A stretch of DNA of 64,000 nt, taken from positions 3,890,241-3,954,240 of the forward strand of contig OZ037768.1 in NCBI GenBank assembly GCA_964035545.1. The letters are read 5' to 3'. A program made the translations under genes and the position numbers. The notes beneath the pieces were generated by a model. It was not told the DNA's origin. It ran no database searches and was given only the letters and a program-made list of their open reading frames with translations. Source of the DNA: Bugula neritina (Eukaryota > Bryozoa > Gymnolaemata > Cheilostomatida > Bugulidae). Positions 14,421 through 33,084 of the stretch are shown one piece after another. Position 1 is the first letter of the stretch. Each line of letters starts with the position of its first letter.

Positions 14421-16537
14421 TAACGCTTTCATAATATCTATTGTAGAAGAACTATAAAACTTACAGACAAACATTTGATTAAATATATTAATCAGAAAAT
14501 AAAGTAGTGACATATATTTGTCTCCAAATAATACTATATATTTTTTCCGTTGATTACTTTAGATTGGCATCTTTTTAAAAACATTTTTAATTTATTAAGG
14601 AGTTATTTTCTCCTATTACCAAAGAGCCGACAACTCAAAAGGGCTATGACTGGTGGTATAAAATAAAACTTAAAAATAAGAGGTGGATAAGACAAGGACA
14701 TAATATTGCAGCAATATACAGAAAATACAAAACTTGATATATATTTTTTAGCAAAACTTATGCTTTGTTTTTATGACCTCAACTCCAGAAACAGAAACAA
14801 AACCACAACTATCAGCAAGTTTGAATTATGAAGATTTTTAAAAGTTTATAATGGCAAGATAAAATAAAGTAAAATTGATAGCTAATAGCTAATTAGTATC
14901 AAAAGAAAGGAGGAGTGTTGAAAATTAAGTATAACAACTAAATGAAGACAAATATGGGAACAGATTCAGACTTGACAGGAAAATTACTCAAAGACAAAAC
15001 TATGTAAAGAAGCTTGTTGCAACCCTGCAGATCTATTTGAATAATTAGAGCTGTACAATTTACTTTTCAATCATTAGAATTAAACACTTCTAATATGCAT
15101 ACAAAATAGAAATGTTTACTTATTAAATATTCCACACTTTCACCACTAGTTTAATAATAATATGTGACATATAAAAGGTTTATTCACTATTTACTCTCAT
15201 GACATTTGGATTGCTACAACAGAACCCTAATATGTTTGCAGAATGACACACTTTTTCATACTTTCTGCCATAATATCGTATATATTGATATGAGGAAGAA
15301 CATCTGCATGGGAAGGTCATAATCACAATGAACTTGTAAATGTTTCATACTTAGACTTAAAGAATATTATAGAATCAGACTACAAACGGTACTCAATTAC
15401 TGTGTTAGTTAACAGATCACCAGTTATGCTAACACTATAACTTTACTGTGACTCTGACTCGTAAGAAGAACTATAGCATATAAATTATAAATATAACTTT
15501 ACATATTACTATTTACTATTGGTAGAAATAGCATCAAGTGTTGGAGTGGATTTCAGACATGCTAAAGCTAAGTAGAAACTACAAAAGTAATGTTATAACG
15601 TAATGCACCTAGTTCTACTGATTAAATAAATAAATTAATTAAATTATTTTACATGTCATGCCAATTGTCACTACTCATTAAACTTAGATTAATAATTAAT
15701 ATTATAATCTTAATCTATAATTGAAATGAAACAATAAAAACGTAATGATAGTTTTAATTTTTCTTTCAGGCATACAGCTACATAAAATAAATTTATAAGA
15801 GCCATTTGTTTAAAAATAATGATTTAAAATTATATAAATTATTTAATTAGAAATACAAATACTTAAATAGATATATAATAGATGTGTGTTGAGCTAAATA
15901 CTAACAGTGCCTAGTTATACTACCATTGATTATTGTAATTATAATCATAATAACAGTAAATAGAAACGGCTATGTAGATAGTGCTACCAATAAGTGTATA
16001 ACTATAAGTATAAACTAATCACCATCAGTAATTATAAAAGTTCTTAGAGTACAAGCAATTTAACTAAATCAATTAATATTGTTCATGAATAAATGCGAAT
16101 CGCGATTATTTGTGTGTGGTTGCCCTTAGTTCTAGACTGTGAATTTATGCAGATAGACACTTTGTAGTTAAAACGTCGATCAACCTTACTGTTTCATGTC
16201 GTTGCGCAAAGTTATCTTATAACATTTATTTTATCAGCACAGGCTTTAAAACTGATGTCTTATGCTATATGCTATACTAGCCCAATTAACTAGTAACAAC
16301 TGAGCAACACCTCACTATAAAATGTCAAGGTGAAGGTTAGAGTATGCCAACAATCAACAATGGGGTGTTTTTGTTTTGGCAATTAAAGTGCATTTTCTCT
16401 TCTCAGTCTTCTGTATTATAATTAGTAGAGTTATTATGGACCAAAGTGAAATTACCCCAATATAAAGTGAATATAATTTTGAAATTATGTTGTTCGGTTC
16501 GACCAAAGATTTAATTCAAAATTATTTTTTGGTTGGC

Positions 16538-16850
16538 CATAGTGAATAGTCATACTGATACTGATAGTGATACTCATAGTCAATGTGAATGTCATACTGA
16601 TAGTAATACTCATACTGATACTCATACCGTCTCATAGTCATACTCAAACTTATAGTCAAACTTATACTTATAGTGATAGTCATACTCATAGTGTTAATCA
16701 TAGTCAATAGTCATAGGCTCCTAGTAATAGTCAATGTGAATGTGATAGTGAAACTGAAAGTGAATGTGATACTCCTACTCATGCCGAGTTTCATAGACTA
16801 ACTCTAAGAGTAAGACTAAGAGTAACTGCAAGACTAAGAGGGTAAACGTA
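16538..16850. repeat. Degenerate hexanucleotide repeat tract
   Basis: About 300 bases made of variants of a six-base word (CATACT, GATAGT, CATAGT, AATGTG, AAGAGT), keeping the six-base rhythm while individual words change. Similar short stretches occur near 32370-32420 and 33190-33310. The open frame through it (16522-16707, minus) reads as Met/Thr/Ile/Ser/Tyr repeats and is not a gene. Confidence 0.7.
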
Positions 16851-17071
16851 ATCTTAATAAAATTCAATAGTATCATAGTATTAGTATGTCTACTTTTATT
16901 CTTATTGTAGTGATAATTACAATATTATCACTGATCCTGCACCCATTTAGTCGTTTAGTTCACTTCGCCATGTATTTCACCTAAGTTTCCACTATAATTA
17001 TGTAACTTGGAAACAGACTGTCATTGTTTTGATGGTTCTTATCTTAGCATTACTCATATATTCTATTTTAG

Positions 17072-20080
<3,009 letters not shown>

Positions 20081-21902
20081 CTATGTCTAGCAGAAGGTAG
20101 TGCTTCTGTTTTAAAACTGGTGGAAGATTACAACGAAACTGTGGCCACTGCTCATTCTTCAGGACAGCCATGTTCTCTGCATGTCTACCCCATTCCAGCT
20201 TCTACAGGAAATACTTGTATAAGCCACATATTTGTTCCATTTATTTATGTTACTCCAGCTGTTATGTTTATTACTTTGAAAGATCTGATATTCTAGCAAT
20301 ATGATATGCAGATTACACCTACTTGTGCATGTAAATATATATTAATTAATTACTAGTCACTGGTGTGCTAGTCTCTCTGTCTTTATACGCTGTATACAGT
20401 ATGATACTTTGTAATTTGAATGGCAATGCTATGTTGTTAAAGTGTGAGCTAGAAAATACTGTTATGATTTTTATTGTTATTGTTGTCAAGCATGTTTGAA
20501 ACACTACACTTTGCTGGTGTAAAGTTCTAATAACTTTTTGATGTACAGAAAGTTTTGTCATAAAGCTGGGTTGCTCTATTTTATAGAGGTGTAGTAAATC
20601 TCATGAAATAATACGTTTATGGAATTCCAGGTTTAAATTTTATTCATTTCACTGCATTTGCAAGGTTTTTGGTCAAATTAGTTGTTATTTTAATGGCTGC
20701 ATTTCAATTGAAATGGGAAAGTTTTTGTACTGCTGCATTATAACTTTTTATCACATATCCAAAATACACATAAACCTTTCATAATAAAGTTTTACAAATG
20801 ACCATTATTTTATGAGAGAGATAAATATACTTTGATTGGCCTAGTTTAAGTCATACATATGTATGTTGTGCTATCTTGTACAGTGTTTGCAAGTTGCACA
20901 GTTCAACATTGTGAATAACACCTTGCACTAATTACTGCAAGGCTATCAGGTTGCACAAACTCAGACTATGATGACCTGGGAAAAGAGTTGATTAAGGGTT
21001 CTAAAAGAGACACACACACACTTCATACAATGTGTTATTCTCATTATAAAGACTAACAAAATGTGGAATATAATACATTTGTGATATTAATGCTATACCT
21101 CGTGGACAGGAAAGGTGGCTAAATTATTAATTTAAAAGTTATATCCATGCATACTAACTGATGAAATAAACACACGAACATTTGGGTCTTCAGAAAAGTA
21201 TATGTGAATAGAAAGGCTGTTAACTGTTCTCCACATCCTTCAATATTATGCATGTCTTGGTATAATTATTATTGCATAGAGGAGATAACTTGCAATCAGT
21301 GAGGTTTTAACCTTCACAGCTTGACAGTGTGGAATGCTCATTGCACTGCAAGGTCATGCTACAGGAAATAACTAATTATTTACAGCAGCAACCACATGTA
21401 ATCTTTACATAACCAGTGCTAGCTGCTTGTAACAAGTTGAAGTATACTATCTGGGTAAGCTATGAATAACAGTTTTGTATGTAAAATGTAGGATGGTTTT
21501 TATAGATTCAAGTTAGAACAGAAGCTGGTGCTAGAATAATATTTTTAAGCTTAGTTCATTTCATTTATGCTGATATTTGAACAACATTTTCTAATAGAAT
21601 TGTATTGTTCAACTTTCTACAATAATATTTGTTGACATTCCCAAATTTATGTAATAATAATTAGGAATAATCTCCACCAGTAGCATTTTAAGGAGCATTA
21701 GTTCTGGTTGAATCAGTACAGGTTACCATAGCAATATTAGCAACCCTTATTCATGGAGCTAGTAGACATGAACGTGTAAGCTTAGAAAGTTCAAACTGGG
21801 ATATTTAGGCATTACAATATTTGTATTCTGTTGTCTTCTATGCATAACCTTATTTTCAGGTCACAACATCACTTTGTGCGAAGTATTAAAATATTTCTGA
21901 AA
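20081..21902. other. 3' UTR and spacer between the two QPCT copies
   Basis: A poly(A) signal AATAAA at 20783-20788 is the likely end of copy 1, about 700 bases after its stop. The rest is AT-rich. An acceptor TATTTTCAG just before 21860 suggests that copy 2 has a non-coding first exon in this spacer. I see no other gene. Confidence 0.55.
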
Positions 21903-24771
<2,869 letters not shown>

Positions 24772-25381
24772 GATTATTTAGTTTTCAGTATATCAACAAG
24801 TGTTATATAATACCAAGAGTTAAACTTACTAGAACTACAGACTCATATTTAACACAAAACTAGTCCTAATATACTCAGCTTTGTTTACCTTTAGCATTAC
24901 TTGGATTGTTATTGTGAGAGGTTGCAGATTTTTCAATATCAGGCATTATGTGAAAGTAAAAGCATAAAATAAATAGAAAAAAGTGTGGTTTTATTTTGAA
25001 ATAATTTCTATAAAATAAATATGATGCCGAATTTTACAAATCACTGTACAAAACATAACAAACAACACATTGAGTGATCAAATTCAAGTTGTCCCGTGAG
25101 CTGAACAACCAGTAAATGTTTAAACAAACTAGACACTTTCTCACAATGAAGTTTAATATTTTTTAAATAAAAAATGAGGTGGAATTAGAAAAAACAGTAA
25201 CTTATCTCTTATGCGATTTGCCACCTGAACACATAGAGATGTTGTTAGCATATACTTGGCACAACTCAACATTTGATGGAAATGTAAGTCGGAGTTTTCA
25301 TACCATTTTAAATAAATGAGGGACATACGAAGCTGAATCCACCATCCAAGAATAAAGCTGTGGCTTATTGATAAAATAATA
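24772..25381. other. Convergent 3' ends of QPCT copy 2 and the oligopeptidase-like gene
   Basis: The two genes end tail to tail across 610 bases. AATAAA at 24968-24973 is the likely poly(A) signal for QPCT copy 2. No coding content or structured repeat is visible. Confidence 0.6.
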
Positions 25382-28300
25382 TCAATCTGCATCACGCTGT
25401 ACAGAAAGTCTCATCTGCAGAAGACTATTTATGGATGGATCCCGTCCCTTGAATCTACGAAACACCTCACCGGCCGGTACACTACCACCCAGAGCCAACA
25501 CTGTGTCCTTGAACCTGTCATAAGTAACATTTCAATCCGTAGAGTCTAGACGGACTGTAGACAGGATGCTGACCAAATTATATGATACAGTAGATGTATT
25601 CTGATGGCCAATGACTTGCAACATCACATGCATTTCTATAGCATCAGGTTTTGTGACATGGTACATGAAAGACATGAAAAACATACTCTAGTAACTCAGC
25701 CGAAAATAAACTGCATTTTTATTTTTGAGTTTTTACACTCAACTAAACAGTGTTGTAACTATATACAACCAAAATATGATGTAACTATATACAACTAAAA
25801 GATGCTGTAACTATATACAACTAAAAGCTGCTGCGTATATTTCAGAATAAGAAAAAAGAGAAGAAAACCCCAATAACCAGGAGAATAGAAGATCTCACCT
25901 CCTTCCAGTGGCTTTCAGCTCCTCCATAGAATTACATTCATCAAAAGACTTCATGATATCTGCAGCAACCATCTATCAAGAGTAAAAAAGTTGGGAAATT
26001 TATTTAGTGACAAAGGTGCTGTGGACATCAACTCTGATATGTTAAACTATCACAGACTTTTAAATGTACCCTTTGAACTATTATGATTACAATGAAATCC
26101 TATATTACACTAACAAAAATGATGTTACACTTCATAACAACTTCCTTTAGAGCAACCGGTAAAAAGAAGCCACCAGCCTCCATTTACACACTTTGCATTA
26201 TAAACACAAGCTTCTAGCCTCAGTGCAACCACTCAGAACATTATTTAAGGGGAAACTATTAACCTCTGCCCACAGAGCTGCATAGACGCCCGAGGCTTGT
26301 TTATCGTCAGCAAACACATTCACCATACTATAGGGTTTAAAGTAGCCAGGATCGAGTGGTAGTAGCATATATCTAGGCCAGAGTTGTCTCATTGCTGTAT
26401 CAAAGTGCTTCTCACTAAGAAAAAGAATCAGTACACGTATCTGTTGGTATAAATAACAGCATGGACAATAAATATGCTTCTTATGTATTCAATTCGTTAA
26501 CTAAATATGTAGATGTACAGTTTATAACTTCATTACCTTGTCCGACACTTTACAGTTTACACAATATAATAAGATACATCTCTTTGGTGTGCTAGTGCAC
26601 TAGCATACCAATATATTGTGCAGGCACACAGGGAATATACATGGTGAGCATACCTGAAGTGCATTTCCAGATCATATACGCTGTTGAATAGGGAACTCAT
26701 GAGGTTATTTGACTGCATGTGGTTGTATGCTGCAATAACATACCCATGTTTTAGCTTTAGTCAAAAGGTAGACAAAAACATGAAGAGATAGCACAGTATT
26801 CACAGTATCTTATACCACAGTGTATCGTATGATTGCCAAGGTATTCAATTTAGGTGTAAGATTTATCACAATGAATATCTATTAAATGCAGATTATCTTA
26901 TATAAATTTTGGTTATGTTAAGAATATATTAGAAATTTTATAGTGAGAAAAACCGTTGATCACAATAATAAATTTTTGAATTTTTTTGCTAGTACTATTA
27001 ATTACTAATTAGTGTGTAGTGACTAGTTTGTAATGACTAGTTTGTAGTAACTAGTAATTAGTGACTAGTATGTAGTAGTTAGTATGTAGCAGTTAGTATG
27101 TAGTAGTTAGTATGCAGTGGTTAGTATGAAGTAGTTAGTATGCAGTAGTTAGTATGTAGTAGTTAGTATGCAGTAGTTAGTATGTAGTAGTTAGTATGTA
27201 GTAATTAGTAACTAGTGACTAGTATGTAGTAGTTAGTATGCAGTAGTTAGTATGTAGTAGTTAGTATGTAGTAATTAGTAACTAGTGACTAGTATGTAGT
27301 AGTTAGTATGCAGTAGTTAGTATGCAGTGGTTAGTATGTAGTAATTAGTAACTAGTGACTAGTATGTAGTAGTTAGTATGTAGTAGTTAGTATGTAGTAG
27401 TTAGTATGCAGTAATTAGTAACTAGTGACTAGTACGTAGTAGTTAGTATGCAGTGGTTAGTATGTAGTAATTAGTAACTAGTGACTAGTATGTAGTAGTT
27501 AGTATGTAGTAGTTAGTATGTAGTAGTTAGTATGCAGTAATTAGTAACTAGTGACTAGTATGTAGTAGTTAGTAAGACAAACCTTGTATAATATTATCCA
27601 CCTCTTGTGATGAGAGCTGCTGGTTAGACTCCCAGTGACACGATAATGAGCGCATAGTATCCGGCCTCATCAGCCACATTGTGAAAAAGACAGAAGAAAT
27701 GTTCATGGCATCCCATTCTATGTTATTCTGGCCTGCCAACTCACTGTACTCGACTTTTGTGAGCAACTGCTGAAGTGTGTGGCCCATCTACATATACATG
27801 CATTAGTCAAAAGAGAGCTTGCAACTCCTTAATTTATAGCTACAAGTAGCTTAAGATATGTAACAATTGTACTATGAAGGAAGGTAATGCTTTTATCTGC
27901 CACGCAAGTGTGTAGTCATACAACACATGAATGTTATTACCTAAAGAGATACACATGCAGCAAATAAATTTACCATCAACTATAGATACTAAGAATGTAC
28001 TTCTGTTTGCAGTGTGTTTTGTTCACCAACAGCAATGAAATTCTTACTAACCATTGAGAACAAGAGAGCCACGTCTTTGACTGACATGAGTGACGGCTGC
28101 TTGCCTAAGGATGGTATTAGGTTGAGATTGAGAAATGAAATGGGTTTCCCGGTGAATGAGTCACTTTTCTCTCTACCAGTATTGATCCAGGCTCCAGCGT
28201 ACTTATCCTTTGACCTTTTATACGGATCAACATAGAACGTCGCCATCTCAGTTCCTAAAACAGTGATGGAACCCAGACTATCTGAGACTGCCTTTGACTT

Positions 28301-31300
28301 CTACAGACTTACTCTACTAAATGAAGTAAAAATGACTCACCATCTTCATCAAAGATATCAAACACCTCCACAGAAGGATGCCACGTGTCTACACTCCCTG
28401 GGGGTCTTTGCTATACATTACAAACAATACCATCCATAATACATCACCTCAATATATACATTCTCAGATTAAAATTTATTTCAGTTTATCTTAAATGACA
28501 AGACCTGTAAGTTTTAAAAGCCTGAGATGTACTTAATTCATTCAACGTTTATTATGAAATAGGAGAAAATTGTTCAAAACCATTAGCTCTTCAGTAACTC
28601 ATGTATTCGGAATTGCCATACCCTTATATTATTTTTTTCTCTTTTGTATCAAAAAAGACCAAATTAAGTCAACATGAAGCCTTTTTACATTACAGGTCAG
28701 TGTTGGCGTAACGTACCTTGATTTGCACCCCAAACAGCCCCTCACATATCTGAAACATGCCATGCAGAACGCGGGGCAACGGGAAATATTCTGAAGGTTG
28801 CAATAAATCCACTCTGTAAATGAAAGAAGAACTTAATTATAACAAGTAGCAGAGAATTTATAACAGCAAATAACACTAAAACCTGCAAGTTGTGGGCCAG
28901 ACTACACTTTGCATACGACTTGCAGCATACAAAAACATTTACCTGAAATTAGAAAAGCTTTTATATAAATTATGCTGGAAGGAAGATGCAGGTATTTACT
29001 GTGATGCCAGCCATCTACAAGCCTGGATCATGTCTGATGTACAGGAAATCAGAGTGTGTATTAAATCGGTGATTCAAATTCCAACAAAACAGCCTGTTTT
29101 ACTAAATGGAGGCTTTGAACTATTATTTAAATTTGTACGCTGAACTCACAACCAAATGAGGTGATACTATAGTTCTGTGGCACCATAAAAGTTACAAGAT
29201 ACTACACAACAGTGCACCTAGCAAAGCATGATAACTCCCCACTGCCTTCACTTACTGATAGAGGACTTCTGCCTGTTTTCTAGCCCAGTAGTTTACATCC
29301 CACATCTGTAGATCATCATCAAAACCGCGAGAGGAAGCAAACTTGTGTAAGGAGTCCAACTCCCCCTGCGCCTCTGGCTGAAATGTAGACCTCAGGCTAC
29401 AAACAGATAATTATATAACAATATAAATAATTCTACATCACACACGCACATATATAACTCAATATGTGTACAGCAGCTCTCTCAGGGTTTGTCCCTTCGT
29501 CAGCACAAAACAAATAGCAGAATGTGAACAGCAAAATATAACTGCAACAATGTAAAGGCAACCTTTTCGCAATCAGGTGTTGGTTATTTATAACTCACGT
29601 TTCAATTAATTCCATAACATTCTCAATGTTACCAGCCATCCTATGCTGCATCACCATTTCTGTATAAGAACTGTATCCAAACAGGTTTGCTATGCCTCGT
29701 CTGAAAAATATTAATAAGAGAAAAGTTAGAGACATGAATGGTACGGAAAATAAAATGTGTTTTATGATAAGAAAATTATTTATTTGGAGCTTTTAGATGT
29801 GATGCTGTGTTTGAATTTAGTAGAGGAGTAGTAGAAAATTAAAAAAATTCTGGTATAATCGTTTTTTATAGCTGTATTTATAACTAGGTTACTGATGTAA
29901 GCAATGCATTTGAACTGGCAGGTAAATTCTCGGTAATTCCCTTTGAGCTGTAGCAGAAAATACTTTAAAAACTTGTGTTCATCATCACATCACCTGTGTA
30001 CTTAATTCTTACGTTTTATAGACAGTGAGTTTAATGAGACCCCCCCCTACAAGTTAGATTAGCCTGGGAGCCCTACCTGCTGTGTCTAATACTCTCTATG
30101 GGAGGTTTGTTGCTATAACCTTCAGGATTGTGTTTCACAGAGGCAATAGAAACGAGTTCACTCCAGATCTTCTTCCTCAGCGTTCTGTCAGGACAATACT
30201 CTAGCACAGGTTTATATATGGCTGCACTGTTTACTCCAAACCGCCATGGGCCCGCCTCTGGATTCTCACTAACCAATGAGATACCAAATATTCACCAATA
30301 GAATAATGCTAGACATCATACAACATATCAAATATTCACCATTATGATAATATTACACGTCGTACAACATATCATAGTGTTATTATGTCGTCAACAATCA
30401 CCTGTTCATTGAAAGACGATTCCTGATAGCAGTGGGCATCTCACGAACGGCTGCTTCATCATACACGGTTTCTTGTGATATTCTCGATGAGAAATAGACC
30501 GACATTCTATGTTATATATTACAAATATATTATGATAGCAACATATAACATTATTATATAATATTATAATATAGTTTACAACATAATAGTAACATAACTA
30601 CAGCTCAATGTTTAACAACATTATAATATATTAATAGTAATATAATGCGTTTTATGTAATCTATTTATAGTAATACATCACATTTAGTATATAATGAAAT
30701 ACCAATATGACATGTAATTCTTTTTAAAATACTGTTTTTTTTAATATATTCAGCACAAAAGTTAAATTTTAATGACTTGAAGTGACATAGAGTAACACAG
30801 CATAATACATGTCAACTGTATAGCATAGTGAACTGCTGGCAGCAGAGTAGCGTACTACATGTCAACACTGGCAGCATACTGAACTAAACTGCTAGCACAC
30901 CTAAACTGATCCTCTCTGTGAGCCAATTCTCCGAGGTGAGCATTAAACACGTCTAAATTCTTCCCGGTCAGCTCCACGCCGGCATGTCTCGCCTCCCGGA
31001 GGTACATGTTGACCATCGTCTGCTGAACTTCGGTTAGTGAATTTGAGTCTGCGTTCAATTCCTTCAAGAAAACCAACTTTATTTACCAGAACCGTTAGTA
31101 TTATCTAATATATGAGTAGAAGCTACAACACCATCAATGTAAGTAGTTGCACATTGCAATGGTAAGCAAACCTTTATTCTATGGTAGAGAACACTATTCT
31201 GAAATCTTTCAGCACGGCTTCTATGTACATGCTTGAATATCTGAAAGCATGGGAGTTTTAATTATTGTACAAGTTTCAACAACTTAAAATCATTAACGCA

Positions 31301-32820
31301 ATTTTAAAAACCAGTTATAAGTGTTAAGAATATAATTAGCTAGAGCTCTAAAAATTAGGTTGTTCATAATCCATATGTAAATAAAGTGGGAAACATACTC
31401 CTTCAAATGCATCACTGAAGTTTTTCTTTTTTACTGTACTGAGATGTTTCACACATTTATACGCATGCATCAATGGTACAGACACCTCTTCAATTGGTTT
31501 GAATACATCATCGAATGTTACCGGCTGCCCGAGATCTAGATAACAAAAAAGTTAACAGTTTATTAATTTTGTTGACAAAATACCGACAACCTAGCCTAAA
31601 AGTTCTCATAACTACTAAGTAAACTGCTTTCAATTGAAAAAACTAAATAATTATTAAACTTAGAAACAAATTAGCAGGGAACTAGAGTTAACTTTTGACT
31701 ATTATATAACGCATAGAGAAATATAAACTTAACTCTTTCGTATATAATGTTGTCTATAAGCTAAAAATTACTGACATATAATTTACCTTGAAGCTTTTCG
31801 CAGTGTTCACCTAATTTGGTTTCATATAATATAGCGAGTTTACCACATGCTCGATATACGTTAGCAGGTGTTACTTTAGACCATTCAGGTAATGCATTTA
31901 CATTCATTAATGTATTAGTTTCAGCTGTATCTGGAGGTACTTCTGGTAATCTGAAAATATTCATTTTGAGTTAAATTTAATGGCTTTCAAAAATCTTCCT
32001 TTTCCGCAAACATTTGCATGCCTGTCAACCAACTGCATACATATAGTTATGCATAACTTACCAAGTAAATAATAATTAGAGTCTACAATTACATTCGCAT
32101 AATGCTACAGATGAATCTTTAAATTCGCTATTATCTATCTCCATATTTTATAATAATAATAATATTGGGACATGGTAGGTGTCAATGATACATATCGTGT
32201 TATTTTTAAACTAAACTGTTTAATATAACTGATCATCAATGGATCAAATATGTTTTATTGTTTAGTTTCACCATATCAATCGTCATCTTAACCTCAAGCC
32301 CGATGCTGGTCAACATCAGCTCATAATTATGCATAATTTATGCATAAAGATGAAGATCAGCACCAGTAACTGTAAGTGAGTATCACTATCAGTATGAGTA
32401 TCAGTATGACATTGACTGACTGAGTGATAATAATAATTAAACTTAAAGGCGCCCAGTTATTGTTAAAAGCCAAAGGGCAACATCTAAATATGATTATGAT
32501 TAGTTAAAGTTAGTAACACTTACACTAACAGTAAGTGTAACTGTACCCGACAAATGACAACTCAATCTGAATTACTGTCAGTGTCACAATCATAATCATA
32601 ATGACAACTCTTCAACTTCAAGTTTACAAAAGACTAAATTATTTATTGCTACATAATTGAGCACAAAATAGGCACTATGTTGTTCTGTTGAACATACTTA
32701 CAATACATATGTGCAAGTTGCATTGGTTCGACTACATCTAAATGCTGTAGGACGTTTGCAATGGTGTAGAAAAACATTTGGCCGCATTAGGCATTTATGT
32801 AATTGCATGGAGGCTGACAT
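25382..32820 (-). CDS. M3-family oligopeptidase A-like protein, catalytic site degenerate
   Basis: Seventeen exons read in frame: 32820-32702, 31950-31787, 31535-31399, 31240-31172, 31061-30901, 30506-30402, 30268-30077, 29700-29599, 29396-29256, 28813-28717, 28410-28341, 28254-28052, 27787-27583, 26729-26654, 26414-26264, 25972-25899, 25514-25382; 732 residues. The first 40 residues (MSASMQLHKCLMRPNVFLHH, then more Arg/Lys and no Asp/Glu) look like a mitochondrial presequence. Similarity to bacterial OpdA/PrlC and related organellar enzymes is clear in DTWHPSVEVFDIFDE, MATFYVDPYKR and the C-terminal FRRFKGRDPSINSLL. The zinc site is gone: the expected LFHExGH reads LFSMMGH (519-523), the third ligand Glu in the WDAxE motif is Asn 549, and the His/Tyr loop HIFAGGY reads NVFADDK. 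The frame is uninterrupted, so this looks like a maintained pseudoenzyme rather than a pseudogene. Confidence 0.9.
25752..25829. repeat. Three 26-bp tandem units
   Basis: Three copies of GNTGTAACTATATACAACYA plus AAAKNT lie in the last intron of the oligopeptidase-like gene. The core GTAACTATATACAAC is close to self-complementary, so each unit could form a small hairpin. Confidence 0.85.
27003..27574. repeat. 14-bp minisatellite with a 70-bp higher-order period
   Basis: Monomers of AGTAGTTAGTATGY fill about 570 bases of the intron after exon 27787-27583. A marker variant, GTAATTAGTAACTAGTGACT, recurs at 27201, 27271, 27341, 27411, 27467 and 27537, spaced 70, 70, 70, 56 and 70 bases, that is five (once four) monomers. 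In the transcript sense the array begins at the ninth intron base after the exon 27583 donor. Confidence 0.95.
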
Positions 32821-33084
32821 TTTTATTTTATGAATTGTAGTCTTCGAAGTGCTCGTGGAAACTTCGATCAGTTTTTATCGTTTTAAGCTTTTAAAACGAC
32901 ATAGCTGTAACCAAACAGGTCTACGGCTTGCCAATCAGTGAGCGTTTAGCAAGATGCCGCGCCCCCATAAACTTTCCAGTTTCCGGTATACACCAACAGT
33001 TGACAGCCAAGAACGAAACTTTCTCTTTGAAAAAGAAAATAATCAGCTTCTTTTTGTCACCATTTGTAAAACGCAGCAATAATA
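32821..33084. promoter_or_regulatory. Bidirectional promoter between the oligopeptidase-like gene and GNPTG
   Basis: The two start codons are 264 bases apart, head to head. The interval is GC-richer than its surroundings and holds CCAAT (32931-32935), AAGATGCCGCG (32951, close to the YY1 consensus), a GC-rich GCGCCCCC, and TTCCGG (32981-32986), an ETS-type core on the minus strand. These are usual elements of TATA-less housekeeping promoters in animals. Start sites are not determined. Confidence 0.65.

Larger units (their letters stand above)
12562..17071. other. Region between the divergent myosin-I and first QPCT genes
   Basis: Both genes point away from this 4.5 kb stretch, so it should hold both promoters and 5' untranslated exons. 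It is mostly unstructured AT-rich sequence. Two parts stand out: a GC-richer island with an inverted CCAAT box near 14340-14410, and the hexanucleotide tract at 16538-16850. The short open frame at 14039-14224 has no recognisable product. No other gene is supported. Confidence 0.6.

Noticed and set aside
27003-27574. CRISPR-like array
   Set aside because: The DNA is eukaryotic, the units are contiguous 14-mers with no unique spacers, and it lies in an intron.
27788-28051. Alternative splicing that restores HExxH in the oligopeptidase-like gene
   Set aside because: No codons for His-Glu in the right phase were found next to a usable donor or acceptor in the intron, and the junction as read keeps the spacing of the family exactly.
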